A stretch of 64,000 bases of DNA from Magnolia sinica (Eukaryota > Streptophyta > Magnoliopsida > Magnoliales > Magnoliaceae): NCBI RefSeq assembly GCF_029962835.1, contig NC_080582.1:75140177-75204176 (forward strand). Reading direction: 5' to 3'. Under the pieces are notes generated by a model. That model had not been told where the DNA came from. It saw only the letters and a program-made list of their open reading frames with translations, and did no database searches. Shown here piece after piece: positions 1 to 10,898 of this stretch. The number at the start of each line of letters is the position of its first letter. Position 1 is the stretch's first letter. Position numbers and translations under genes: made by a program.

Positions 1-1590
1 CTGGTTGCTGATGCTTTCAGTAAAAAAGAATATAAACAAAAGAGTTTAGTTAGCTTAATGTAAATGAATGGGAAATGTTGAATTTCATTAGAGATTTTAA
101 TATTCGATTAAATTTTCAAGAGAAGAATATTTGTCTACGTAATATTATGGTAAAATGAACCATTGTGGAGCGAATAATTGAAGCTTAAACGAATGATGTG
201 TGGTTTTTAAAAATGATAGCTAAGTATTAAAATGATAAGACTTCAGATTGGAGTATAAGGGACGATAAATGAATTTAGTATCAAGGTTGACTCTGTATGC
301 CTAATATTCTAGATCTAAAAGATGAGATTCTAAATGATGCGCACCGAACTAAGTTTACAATTTACCCTGGAAGCACAAAGATGTACATTAGTGTGAAACG
401 ATCATTTTGGTGGTCGAATATGAAGAGAGAAATCGCCGATTATGTGTCGAGATATTTTGTATGTTAGTAGGTAAAGGCGGATCATCAGAACCCAACGGGA
501 TTATTGCAGCCACTGAAAGTACCTGAGTGGAAGTGGGATTGTATTTATATGGACTTTATAGTTGGTCTTCCTAAGACGCGAAGAAGCACGATTCAATTTG
601 GGTAATTGTTAATTGATTGACCAAGTCAACTCACTTTATTCCTATCCGTATCAATTATTCAATAAAGGAACTCGCCAAGCTATACATTAAGGAAATAGTG
701 AGACTTCATGGTGTCCTTAGTTCTATTATATCGGATCGAGACCCACGTTTTACTTCGCAATTCTAGACAAGTCTATAGGAAGATATGGGTACGACTACGG
801 ACTATAGCACAACATATCATCCACAATCTAATGGGCAAACGGAATGTGTGAATCAAATATTAGAAGACCTGTTACGTGCATGCGCTCTGAATTTCAAGGA
901 AAGTTAGGACGACAATGTACATTATGTTGAATCCGCCTACAATAATAATTACCAAACAAGCATCGGTATGGCTCCGTACGAAGTCTTATATGGACGTCCT
1001 TGTCGAGTACCTACTATTGGGTCGAGGTAGGTGAGAAATATTTAATTAGGCCAGATGTTGTACAAGAAGCTGTTGAGAAAGTTAAAATTATTCGAAAGCC
1101 ACTACAAGCTGCTCAAAGTCGTCAAAAGAGCTACGCTGACAATCGAAGACGAGATCTAGAGTTTACAGTATAAGACCACATATTTTTGAAGGTTTCTCCC
1201 ATGAAGGGATTAATCTGGTTTGGTACCAAGGGAAAAATCGTACCACGTTTTATCGGACCATTTGAAATATTAGAGCGAATTGGAGCAGTGGTATATCGGC
1301 TTGCATTACCTCCTCAGTTGGCCAGTGTCCATAATATTTTCTATGTATCGATGTTATGGAAGTACAAGAGGGATTCTTCTCATGTGATTGACTGGCAAGA
1401 TCTAGATTTATAAGAAGATACATCTTACGTGGAGAAACCAATTCGAATATTAGATCGTAAGGAGTACATGTTGCGCACTAAGACGGTACATTTAGTCAAG
1501 GTTTTATGGAGTTATCATGAAGTAGACGAAGTATCTTATGAGCAGGAAAGAGAAATTAATGAGAAATATCTTCATCTCTTTGAGCAGTAG
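1..1590 (+). mobile_element. Ty3/gypsy chromovirus-type element, 3' part of pol (fossil)
   Basis: The window opens inside the pol region of an LTR retrotransposon. The first codons read LVADAFSKK, the end of the RNase H region. An integrase core follows at about 480-1,010, with the typical wording YHPQSNGQTE near 810-845. A C-terminal integrase/chromodomain-like stretch lies at about 1,180-1,590, including GPFEILERIG and LPPQLASVHNIFYVSML. This order and wording fit the Ty3/gypsy chromoviruses, probably the Tekay/Del group. The 5' part lies outside the window. The copy is clearly decayed, with roughly ten breaks across this stretch, and should be treated as a fossil. It runs into its own polypurine tract and 3' LTR just downstream. 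Confidence 0.9.
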
Positions 1591-4500
1591 TTTCAGGTAA
1601 ATTTCGAGGATGAAAATTTTCTTTTAAGGAGGTAGAATGTAACGACTGTGAAAATTTAATAATAATAAAAGATTTTTTTAATCTTATCTTTATTTTATAT
1701 TTATTTTAAATCTATCTTATCTTCTATCTTATCTATATCATTAACTCTTCTACTTTAAATATACATCTAACCCTCCTCGCATTTCTCAAGATTCAAACAC
1801 TCAAATGTACGTCGTAAAAAAAGTTCTAATCGAAATTAGATATTAACAAAAAGGCTACCTGCAACAATAGAGAAAGGGAGGAAGAGAATTTTGGATAGCT
1901 TAGATCAGGTATGTATATTGTTATTCTTTTAGTAATTTTACATATTTAATGTAATTTGATTTGATGTATGCAATGAACGGTATGGATCGGCCACACGTTC
2001 ATTGCATTGAATTATAAGTAGATACAATGTAAAGGTGAAGGGAGTCTAAAATTCTGTAATTGTTATTGGTGTGCATCTAATCGAATTAGATTAGATATGT
2101 ACTGATCATATGATCCCTAAGGCCAAAATATACATGGGTCTTAATTTTCAGATCAATCTGACCATCGGATGGACCACATTAGTTAGATTTGGAAGTGTTT
2201 GATAAGGGAACCTTAGATTTTAACGCAAGTGTTGGTATCACTTGGCGTAGAAGGTCGAGATGGGCTATTAATGTATGTGTGGTTAGATCCACACCATTCA
2301 TCTAATGTGCAGAGGCAAAACATGACAAGACCTCAAGAATTTGAATGATCTAATCATCCACTAGGCCACCTTGATCAAATAATTTTTAATCAATTTTATA
2401 ATCTTAAAAATGAAATAAAATATAGAAATCTAGAATATAAATTTTAATTATTTGATCATTTAGAATTTGGCCACCTAGGTTGTTAATCAAAGGTGGGCCT
2501 CACCATGTAATAAAAATAGATGAATAATAATATCGTTGATATAATTGATAAGACCTCGGAATTCAAACCAACCTAATTACATTGCGGAGTCTATACTACC
2601 AGACTCAGGTGAGTAACCTAACTTGTTTCGTGATTCATTAAAAATTAAAATAAATTGTTTGTGATTGTTTGATTAATTGATATACTGATTTGAGTATTTT
2701 GTTATGATAATTGTATGCTAAATTCATATGTGAATATTCTGATTAAGATAACTATGTCAAATATGAAAAATATGCATTTACATATCATCCATCATTCATT
2801 ACATTTACATAATGCATGGTCGATCCTAGGGGTCCTTCTTGAAAGAAATGTCAATTCTGGTAGAGTGTTATCAGATGCGGGATATGCCCAAGCCTACTGA
2901 AAGGTGGAAGCCTACCCAACGGGTGGATGCGGGTTGACAATCTCCAAGCTAAGCAGATGGACGATCATCCCATGTCATGCCCTGAACCCGGAGGTTGGAC
3001 TCATAGGAATCCCGATCGTCGAATTTGGTGCCTACAGCCTCCGTAGTACCCCATTCTCGACTCCAAGCACTCATACGCCAGATTTCAATCTTGGGATCCT
3101 ACAATGAGGATTTTATAATGTACATTTATTTCGTAAGAAGCATAACCATAAGTTTACCCAAATCACAAAGGCAACATCATCATCACATATCCACTAATAT
3201 AAACATTTGAATACAATGCTGAAATGGAAATATATATGTCAAAATCAAAGCTCCAGAAGACCGCTACATGCTCCATACTCAACACTGTTGTAACCTAACG
3301 CCACTTGCACGCATCTATCGTGCATAAGCTTATAGAAAGCTTAGTGGGTGGTGAAAGTGTGTGCATAAGATAAGTGCTAAGTAAGTAATATCAGAAAAAT
3401 CAGAGTAAGTGACAATACTGACAAACTCATAAATCATACAATATCAGAAATACTGGCAAGTTCATAAATCATACGATATCAGAGTAATGCGAAAACAAAC
3501 TGATAGGTCCATAAATACCATCAGCCTTATCCAGGATATGCGATGCAGAAATATAATAAAAATAATATCATATACTGATGAAGCAATGTAGATCAGCTAT
3601 GCAATACGGAGACAGCAAGCCAAATATTAGATGCCGATAATGCAATGCAATATGCAAATCTTGATGAGTCCACGAATACCGTCAGTCGTATCTAGGCTGT
3701 ATAAATGCAGAAACATAGTAACCCAAAATGCCATATGCTGCGGATGTAATGCGATATGTAGTACGAATGGAATGACCATGCTGGAGTGTGAAGTCGGGAT
3801 GATAGTACGTAGTATTGCAGACTATGGGGTCCATCACAAGAGACTTCTATCCAAATTAGTCCCATTCCTAAATTTAGATAGTTAGACTCAATGTGGTAAA
3901 CTCTTGATCTCAGGTTAGTTGCGCACCCTAACCGAAATATTGGCCATTGCAAAGGTACATGTAACAAATAGTTGTGCACCATCAGCCCGAGTGGATAGTG
4001 AATGAATGAATGAATATGCAACTCCTACTCCACAAATCAGTATTGTACATTTCTGGGATCATCATCGGGGTCTAGTATACTCCAAACTGGCTACCGCACC
4101 TGCAGGCCAGGTAACCCAGCGACTGGAAAAGACCTCACTACTCACCTGCCAACAGTATACCAATGCCTACCCGGCTCGTTGATAGTGGACCCATTTAGGA
4201 GTTGGTCAGACTTAGCCTAGCTATGCCTACTCCCTCAGGCGGATAAGGCCACACCCCCTCCCAACAGACTATGACACAGTGGGAGACGTGGCTTACAGGT
4301 ATACGGCCCTCATGTGCTCATATATATTCACTCGGTCTCGACGTTGGGGCGTCTTCTGATACCAAGAGGGTTTAGGAATTTTCACCCAGGGCCATCTATG
4401 GCAGCCCGATACTCGAACCAAACATTTTCGGTGTCCCATCTGGCCATCCACGATATGCCTGTGGAGGCCACGACCCTTATGTCGCTAGGGCGTACAGTAA

Positions 4501-4750
4501 TCATAACACACAATGTAAGATGCATGAGTCACACAATCCAGTGTGCATCAATCCTGAGCATACTGTGCGCTCATGTGAGATAACCTTCGCTTATCAGGGA
4601 GTCTCATAACAACCTGCCCAATGACATATGCAATGGTCAACCACATCTCATAACAAACATGCAGATAATGTGTATGGGCATATATCATGATGCTATGCTG
4701 TCATATACTCACAATCGGTATCAATAATCAACATCAACAATCGGCCTCGA

Positions 4751-5960
4751 CAATGTGGACTTTAACCAACATTGCCCTAAGGAATGGCCCACATAGAGCC
4801 TAACATATAGTGGACCCATGGTTCGCACAAGGGCCTAATATACAACACCATGGGCCTTACTCAAGAGCTCAATACACATCACAATGGGCCTCTCACATGG
4901 GTCTAAGATACATCACAATGGGCTCCATCACCTGGCCCTCAAATGCACCACAATGGGCCTCATCACATAGGCCTAATATACATCACATTGGGCCTCAAAC
5001 ACGGGTTGAATACACATCACAATGGGCCTCAAATACGGACCGCGTATACATCACATTAGGCTTCGACAATTGGGAATCGGCCTCGATAATCAGCTTATAC
5101 AATCGGCCTCGACAATAGGATTCGGCCTTGACAATCGACCTCGACAATTGAATTCGGCCTCGATAAACGGAATCGACAATCCGAATCAGCCTTGACAATC
5201 GGCCTCAACAAATGAAATCGGCCTCGTCAATCAGACTTAGCCTCGACAATCAGAATCGACCTCGACAATCGACCTCAACATATGGAATCGGCCTCGTCAA
5301 TCGGACTCAGCCTCGACAATCGGAATCGGCCTCGACATACGGAATCGGTCTCGTCAATCGACTTAGCCTCGACAATCAGAATCGACGATCAGAATCGACA
5401 ATCAAAATGGTCCTTGATGATCGATGAGAATGGGCCTAACAAAGCCTAAGGGAAGGTCACAATGTGGACATTCAACCATCATTGCCCATCAATGTGGACA
5501 TTTAACCAACATTGCTCCCAAGGAGTGGCCCACATAGAGCCAAACGTATAGTGGGCCCATGGCCCCACACAAGGGCCTGATATACTTCATTATGGGCCTC
5601 ACTTAAGGGTCTCATACATCAAATGGGCTGCATCACACTGGCCGAAAATACATCTCAATGAGCCCCATCATATGGGCTATAAACACATCACATCAGGCCT
5701 TGCCCATGGGCCTCAAATACATCACAATGGGCCACAACCCATGGGCTTCAAATACACAATAGGTGGGCCCTACATATGGGCCTCATACACATAGAGTGGG
5801 TTGCATTAATGGGCCCATAGATGGGCTACAACTATATCAAGGTAGGCCTCATAGATGGGCCATAAGTATATCAAAGTGGGCCTCTCGAATGGGCTACAAA
5901 ATACATCAAAGTGGGCCTAACAGATGGGCCATGAACACATCAAAGGTGGGCCTCATGGAT
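4751..5960. repeat. Short-period tandem repeats inside the long LTR
   Basis: Phrases of about 30-40 bp built on 'atgggcctcacacatgggc' and 'catcacaatgggcctc' recur from about 4,800 to 5,050 and from 5,580 to 5,960. Between them, about 5,060-5,410 is an array of 'gacaatcggaatcggcctc'-like units of about 19-25 bp. The lead-in at 4,751-4,850 (a noun phrase containing 'aaccaacattgc' and 'tggcccacatagagcc') recurs at 5,493-5,585, so the zone also holds a larger duplication with a period of about 740 bp. Reading frames across it are composition artefacts. Confidence 0.8.
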
Positions 5961-6384
5961 GGTTCATAAACACATCAAAGGTTGGTTTCCACCATCTAGT
6001 TCACAGGGAAGGTGCAGATACAACACATCTTCAAGGTAGGGCCCATCATAATGCTATTTTCTATCCAACCTGTTCATACGGTCACAAAGACCTAAATCCA
6101 GAGGAAAAACAAATGCTATATTGTTCCAGAACTTCTGTACTCTCAAAATAATTTCAACGGTGTACGTTCAATCTCTACTGTTTCTGCAATGTGGTCCACT
6201 TGATAACTAGATCTGTCTAATTTTTTTAGTCTCAAGCCTGGAGACAGACTTACCAAATGGACAGATGGTAGGGATACATCACATGCCTCATGGTGGGGCC
6301 AGTCATCAATGGATGGACGGTAGGAATACAACACATGTTTCATGGTGGGACCGTGCATGGCTTACATCATGGTGGACTCCACCC

Positions 6385-6963
6385 GCAAAATGGATGGACG
6401 ACATAGATGTCAGGCTTGCTGCACTGTCCAGCAACTGAATGGTGCAGATATATACATCATGGTGCGGTTCACGTAGTGGCCCACCAATATGTTCTTAATA
6501 ATATAATATAATATTATTTATTATGTATATGTGTGCAGGTGGCAGATCCATGTTTAAAGGTGGGTCCCACATAGGAGTGGCCCACCCATTTTAATATTAT
6601 CAATATATATTATATATTATATATTATAATATCATATATTATATATATGATTCGGTGGCAGGAGGCTGCCATATCCACCGTCCAGATCCATCTGGATGGT
6701 GTGGATGCTAAGATAAAGGTGGGTCCCACGTAGCAGTGGCCCACCACAACATATATTACATAATATAATATAATATAATATAATGACATATAATATAATA
6801 TAATATCATTTATTATAATATAACATGATGTATATAAAAAAAAAAGGGCCACTGTCCAGAGACCCCTGGATGCTCTAGACGGTGTTGATCCAACGTACAA
6901 GATCATGGTGGGTCCACACGTGTGGCCCACCTCTCGTGCACATATACTGTATAATATATTATA

Positions 6964-7003
<40 letters not shown>

Positions 7004-7190
7004 TAATGCATATTATACTATCTTTCTCTATTTTTTTTAGTTAGCTAGTTAGTACACTCCAGTGTCAGATCACACTACACTGTTAGCCACACCCCTCTGC
7101 TACCACGTCCAGCATCCAGGGACACTGGACGTCATAGATATAACACGGCACCATGGTGGGTCCACATCGGCGTGGCCCACCGCTTGGATC
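6385..7190. repeat. Modules of GTGGGTCCCAC-type sequence separated by AT-rich spacers
   Basis: About five related modules, ending near 6,475, 6,590, 6,755, 6,940 and 7,185, each contain a version of 'aaggtgggtcccacgtag' followed by 'gtggcccacc'. The spacers are nearly pure A/T, including a (TA)n run at about 6,961-7,000. The modules contain small inverted repeats such as 'ccagatccatctgg'. They lie within the long LTR-like unit. A (GA)n run follows at about 7,318-7,362. Confidence 0.7.
7031..7096 (-). repeat. SINE 3'-end fragment
   Basis: The stretch 'ttagttagctagttagtaca' and the following 'cactacactgttagccac' match, with a few changes, the distal part of the complete SINE at 24,372-24,521, in the same orientation. 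The tRNA-like head is missing, so this is a truncated copy lodged in the long LTR-like unit. Confidence 0.6.
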
Positions 7191-7314
7191 AAACTGATAC
7201 TTGTGTTTTTCCTTCATTCAGGTCCGTATGGGAAGGGTGGTGTGGATAACACATCATGGTGGGATTTCCACCACCCATGGTGTGGATCTAATCCATTCTT
7301 CAAGGTGGGCCTCA

Positions 7315-7364
<50 letters not shown>

Positions 7365-8850
7365 CGGTTGGTGGAGGGACCCCGCCACTATGGGTCCCTC
7401 TTTGATACAACAAATACATCAAGATGGGTCCCACATATGTGGGCCCTCAAATCATAAATCAAATAAATAAAATCACCCACCTCAAGATCTCTTATTCATT
7501 CTTCCATTAACATGTTCTATAGTTTCAAAGAATGTAATCCAACGGTTGAGATGAGGCTTGGAGTGTGGGATTGGGAGATAGGAAGGTAGGCCACACTAGC
7601 TTCTCCATGGAAGCTTGAGAAGCTTAGATGTTGGGGCTTGAATTGCTTGGGAGAGTGAGAGAGAGAATGAGAGAGAGAGAGGTGATGGGAGAGAAGTGAT
7701 GGGAGAGAGGGATGGTGAGTGATGGAAGGGTGTACTTTGTTGTAAGAGAAGTTGACTTTTGTGGAGGGTGGTTGTACTTGGGGATGGGTGTGAGTGATGG
7801 GAGTGATGTGTACTTGATTGATGTGATATGTCGTGGAGATTCCTTCAGTATTTGCAACGCGCGGCATTTTTCTCAAACTGAACGTGGGCCTGCATCTCTT
7901 GGCTTGGGTATCGCCTCGGCCCATGAGACGTGGCGACAGCGCGGTCGTAAGGGTACAAGTCTCGGGTCGAGCCGACTCTGGAATACGGGACATGACTCAG
8001 GGCTACGCGCAAATGTTGATTACAGGTCGTGGGTTGCTGAAATTCAACCGGGAGGACTGCGGAAGCCTACGGAACAGTACGGGCTAGTATACGGGTCTCA
8101 CATCCCATCTAATGCATTCATACACCATTTGCATCCATATCATTGTATATACATTTTTGTATTATTTTAATTGCTATGATTATGAACCATGCATTGTTCA
8201 AACAATCCTTTTGATTACTCCCGATACATTCGCATATCATGACACACATGCATCTTAATAACTAGCTTAAGAAATTACTTGTTTTGGTATGCTATCATTA
8301 TTTACGCTTGATTGTGTTGATAATACATGTAACTTAAAAAATTATATCACCGAGTAAGCTACTCGCTCCCACTTGGAAGAATGTTTTAAAACACCAACTA
8401 GACAATATTATTGATGCAATTACTACTGAGATCTCAGATGTGCAGGCATAGATCAGCTCTCTTTATTGTTGATATTTTTGGGGCGTTGGGTAAAAACACA
8501 AAACTTTACAGTTTATTCATTTTGGACATGTACATATTGAAGTCCCCATTGTATGGACTGTATTGTTTAGTTTTTTTGAATATATATTGTGACTTGTGTA
8601 TTCTCCATTTAGGTGTACATCACTTTTGGAGTTGTACATTTTGAATATTAATCATATATTTATGAGTTTAGTCATCTCTACTTTAACTTTGATGCCGCAT
8701 GTAAAACTACTCTGATTATTGATCATGGGTGATGTTAACAGGACTACGCAGACACGTGAAAACTCACCCATATACATTTTTACTGGGTTCACACCTGGGA
8801 ACTCAGAAGGAGACTCTCCATACTCGGGTGTTGAATTTTGGGGCGTGACA

Positions 8851-10600
8851 ATTTTTAAAGATCATTTTAGGGCATGAGCCTAAAAGGAGGCAGACCCAAA
8901 TCTCATGTTTACACCCATTTTAGCACACTTACATAGACCAATAAGATGTCATCACGTGTCAGCATTACAGATCAATGTTGGCATAATTGTACTTAACACT
9001 CGAAGATATCTTTCACCACCTTTTCTTTGGCGATGCGTCTTTCGTTATTAATATAGTGGTATAGAACTGTATGCATGCCTTTTAAGAAATGAAGCGATGA
9101 ATGACACATAGTCCAAACGCATGATTGAGGCAATGTATGTGACATGTCTATAAAAGACCTACTAATGGAAGGATTCTATCACAAATCTGGAAATGCACGG
9201 TAAGGCCATCTCTCACAATCCTTCCAAAATGTGAGATCTTCCCAGAGACATTGGAACTCTCATAGTGATTACGAAGATTCTGAAGATTCGAATATCAGCT
9301 AATATTTAAGCGGATGTGTATTAATGGATTGGGGGTTGATTAGGATTCGGTGGATCCAATCCCATCAAATCCATAAATGTTCAAGGGTATGATAGGCGAA
9401 AGGGTGGAGATGGCCATGATCTAGCAAGATTTAAATTTAACAGTGTCTTGAAGATCCAATCTACGAAGAGCATTTATGCAAAAGTGAAGATCTAACTACC
9501 AATTTCATATTTATGAGGACTCCTTATGGGAAGACTACATGTCGTTGCTGCGAAGGATCCTAGACCATTAAGGAAATCCAATGAGTGCTTTACTGTCTCC
9601 CAGAACCTATAAAAGGAGAATGTGACGAAAAGCTTGAAGCCCATGCCAAGCATAATCTATCTTATATACATTTATCTTAGTAGAGCTTAGTTTTGCCTTA
9701 GTTTTAGCATAGATCGCTACTATCCAACACCATCGCTACTGTATTGTAGGATTAGCATAATCATCCACAAACTTCTGTTGTTGGATTCTGATCAACTGAC
9801 TTCTTACTTGGGAGATCAAACCTTCTGATCATGTTCTGTTGACCATTCGCTTAGCTTGTTTGTCCATAAGGACATTTTTATGTATTTATCTCTTTATTTT
9901 TCAATTATTTTTACTCAGTCGATTGTAATGGGCATCATTCACAAATTAATAAAATTAGCATTGTTTTAGCATTCTTTTCTTTTATTTGTTCATCTTCATT
10001 CTTTTGAAAAATACATTGGCTGCAATTATTGGTGAAAAAAAAATCATGAACGTAAGAAAAAAAGAATCCACCGGGAAGGACTAACCCCCACTCTAATGCA
10101 AATTGCTTGATCCTTGTTACAACTGGTGGTTGAGAGGGCAGTTCAAATCTAGTCTTTATCCGTCCATCTCAACAGGGGGCACTAGCATTCAATCAGACAT
10201 TGAGCCGATTACAACTCTGGCATGCCCATATTTTATAATCATAGTTAATACATGCTCTCGTTCACAAGTGTAACCTAGTGTTTCATTGAATTGTACAACC
10301 ATACCACACCATAGAACACACAATGGTGATTGAATAATCAGCGTTAAAAACTTCCCAAGGGCTTTTAGATGAAGCTGATACTTTTGTTTTCCTTTCATCC
10401 AGGTCCATGTGACATAATCAATAGGTTGGATGTCAAATAAAAATAACAGTGAGCCTTACGAAGTTTTTAATGGTAGGCGTTCAATCACCACTATTTTCCT
10501 TCCGTGTGGTACGCGTGAGATTTGGATCTATCTCAATAGATCTGAAAAAGTAGATGGACGGCGTAGATAAAACAAATATATCACGTTGAGGCCCACGGAT
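8851..10600. mobile_element. Fold-back MITE split by a 1.4 kb repeat
   Basis: The left part (about 8,858-8,905) carries 'catttagggcatgag'-type sequence, the left arm of the common fold-back family of this window. The rest resumes at about 10,273 ('ccataccacacc') and runs to the right arm ending near 10,600. The interruption at 8,906-10,272 shows that the MITE was present before that repeat arrived. The right end lies only about 300 bp upstream of the phytocyanin start codon. Confidence 0.6.
8906..10272 (+). repeat. Dispersed repeat R, copy 1, promoter-like and poly(A)-like signals
   Basis: This stretch aligns in order with 16,858-18,075. Both begin near 'ttacacccatttt...accaataagatgt', carry a TATA-like 'cctataaaaggagaa' (about 9,607; 'gttataaaaggaaaac' in the other copy), a stretch with AATAAAATTAGCATT (about 9,947), and 'ggaaggactaaccccc' near the end. 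No coding capacity is seen. A TATA box followed about 350 bp later by a poly(A)-type signal would fit an old solo LTR or the intergenic region of an integrated pararetrovirus; I cannot decide between them. The copies differ at many positions, so they are old. Confidence 0.55.
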
Positions 10601-10898
10601 CACTCTTTAGTAGCCACCTCGCACGGTTGGCAATCCATGCTAACGGACCTTGTGGGGTCACATAAAACGAATCTGAAATGTCAGGGGGGTTATTGAAATA
10701 TTTCAAATAAGAGGGGAATGCGTTTTCAATTATGAGAGACCATATGGGTTTGTTTGTTTTTTTTACCATTACCCCCCAAAAAAGAGACCTTTTCCACTGC
10801 TTTCTCCGTATCACAGACGCTCACTCCATCACTCTTTCCACTTCAGCATCCTTGAAAAAGAGAAAAAGAGCCTCTGATTTTATCCAACCGCATCGATA

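Larger units (their letters stand above)
2973..8102 (-). mobile_element. Giant LTR-like unit (probable solo LTR), minus strand, perfect TSD
   Basis: Read on the minus strand, the unit begins TGTGAGACCCGTA (from 8,102) and ends GGGCATGACA (at 2,973), a TG...CA structure. The five bases TCCCA occur immediately outside both ends (2,968-2,972 and 8,103-8,107), as expected for an LTR-element target duplication. No coding region, second LTR copy, primer site or polypurine tract was found inside, so a solo LTR left by recombination is the simplest reading. At 5.13 kb it is unusually long; two internal tandem-repeat zones and microsatellites account for much of the length. Its ends resemble those of the host LTR, so both probably belong to related chromovirus lineages. 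A large non-coding LTR derivative is the alternative. Confidence 0.7.
1639..8850 (+). mobile_element. 3' LTR of the Ty3/gypsy element, split by a nested LTR
   Basis: A purine-rich tract at about 1,624-1,638 is followed by TGTAACGACTG, a usual start for chromovirus LTRs. The matching end is GGGGCGTGACA at 8,840-8,850. The LTR is cut at 2,972 and resumes at about 8,108, so its own length is about 2.08 kb (1,639-2,972 plus 8,108-8,850), a normal size for this group. The interruption is the oppositely oriented unit at 2,973-8,102. The element's 5' LTR lies upstream of the window, so age by LTR comparison cannot be estimated here. It must be older than the unit inserted in it. Confidence 0.75.

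Noticed and set aside
4810-5118. Open frame over 'tcacaatgggcc' repeats as a repetitive protein.
   Set aside because: The repeats lie in a non-coding LTR-like unit and the frame is a by-product of repeat length.
7062-7470. Overlapping plus-strand open frames near the GA run.
   Set aside because: They are driven by (GA)n and repeat modules in the LTR-like unit.
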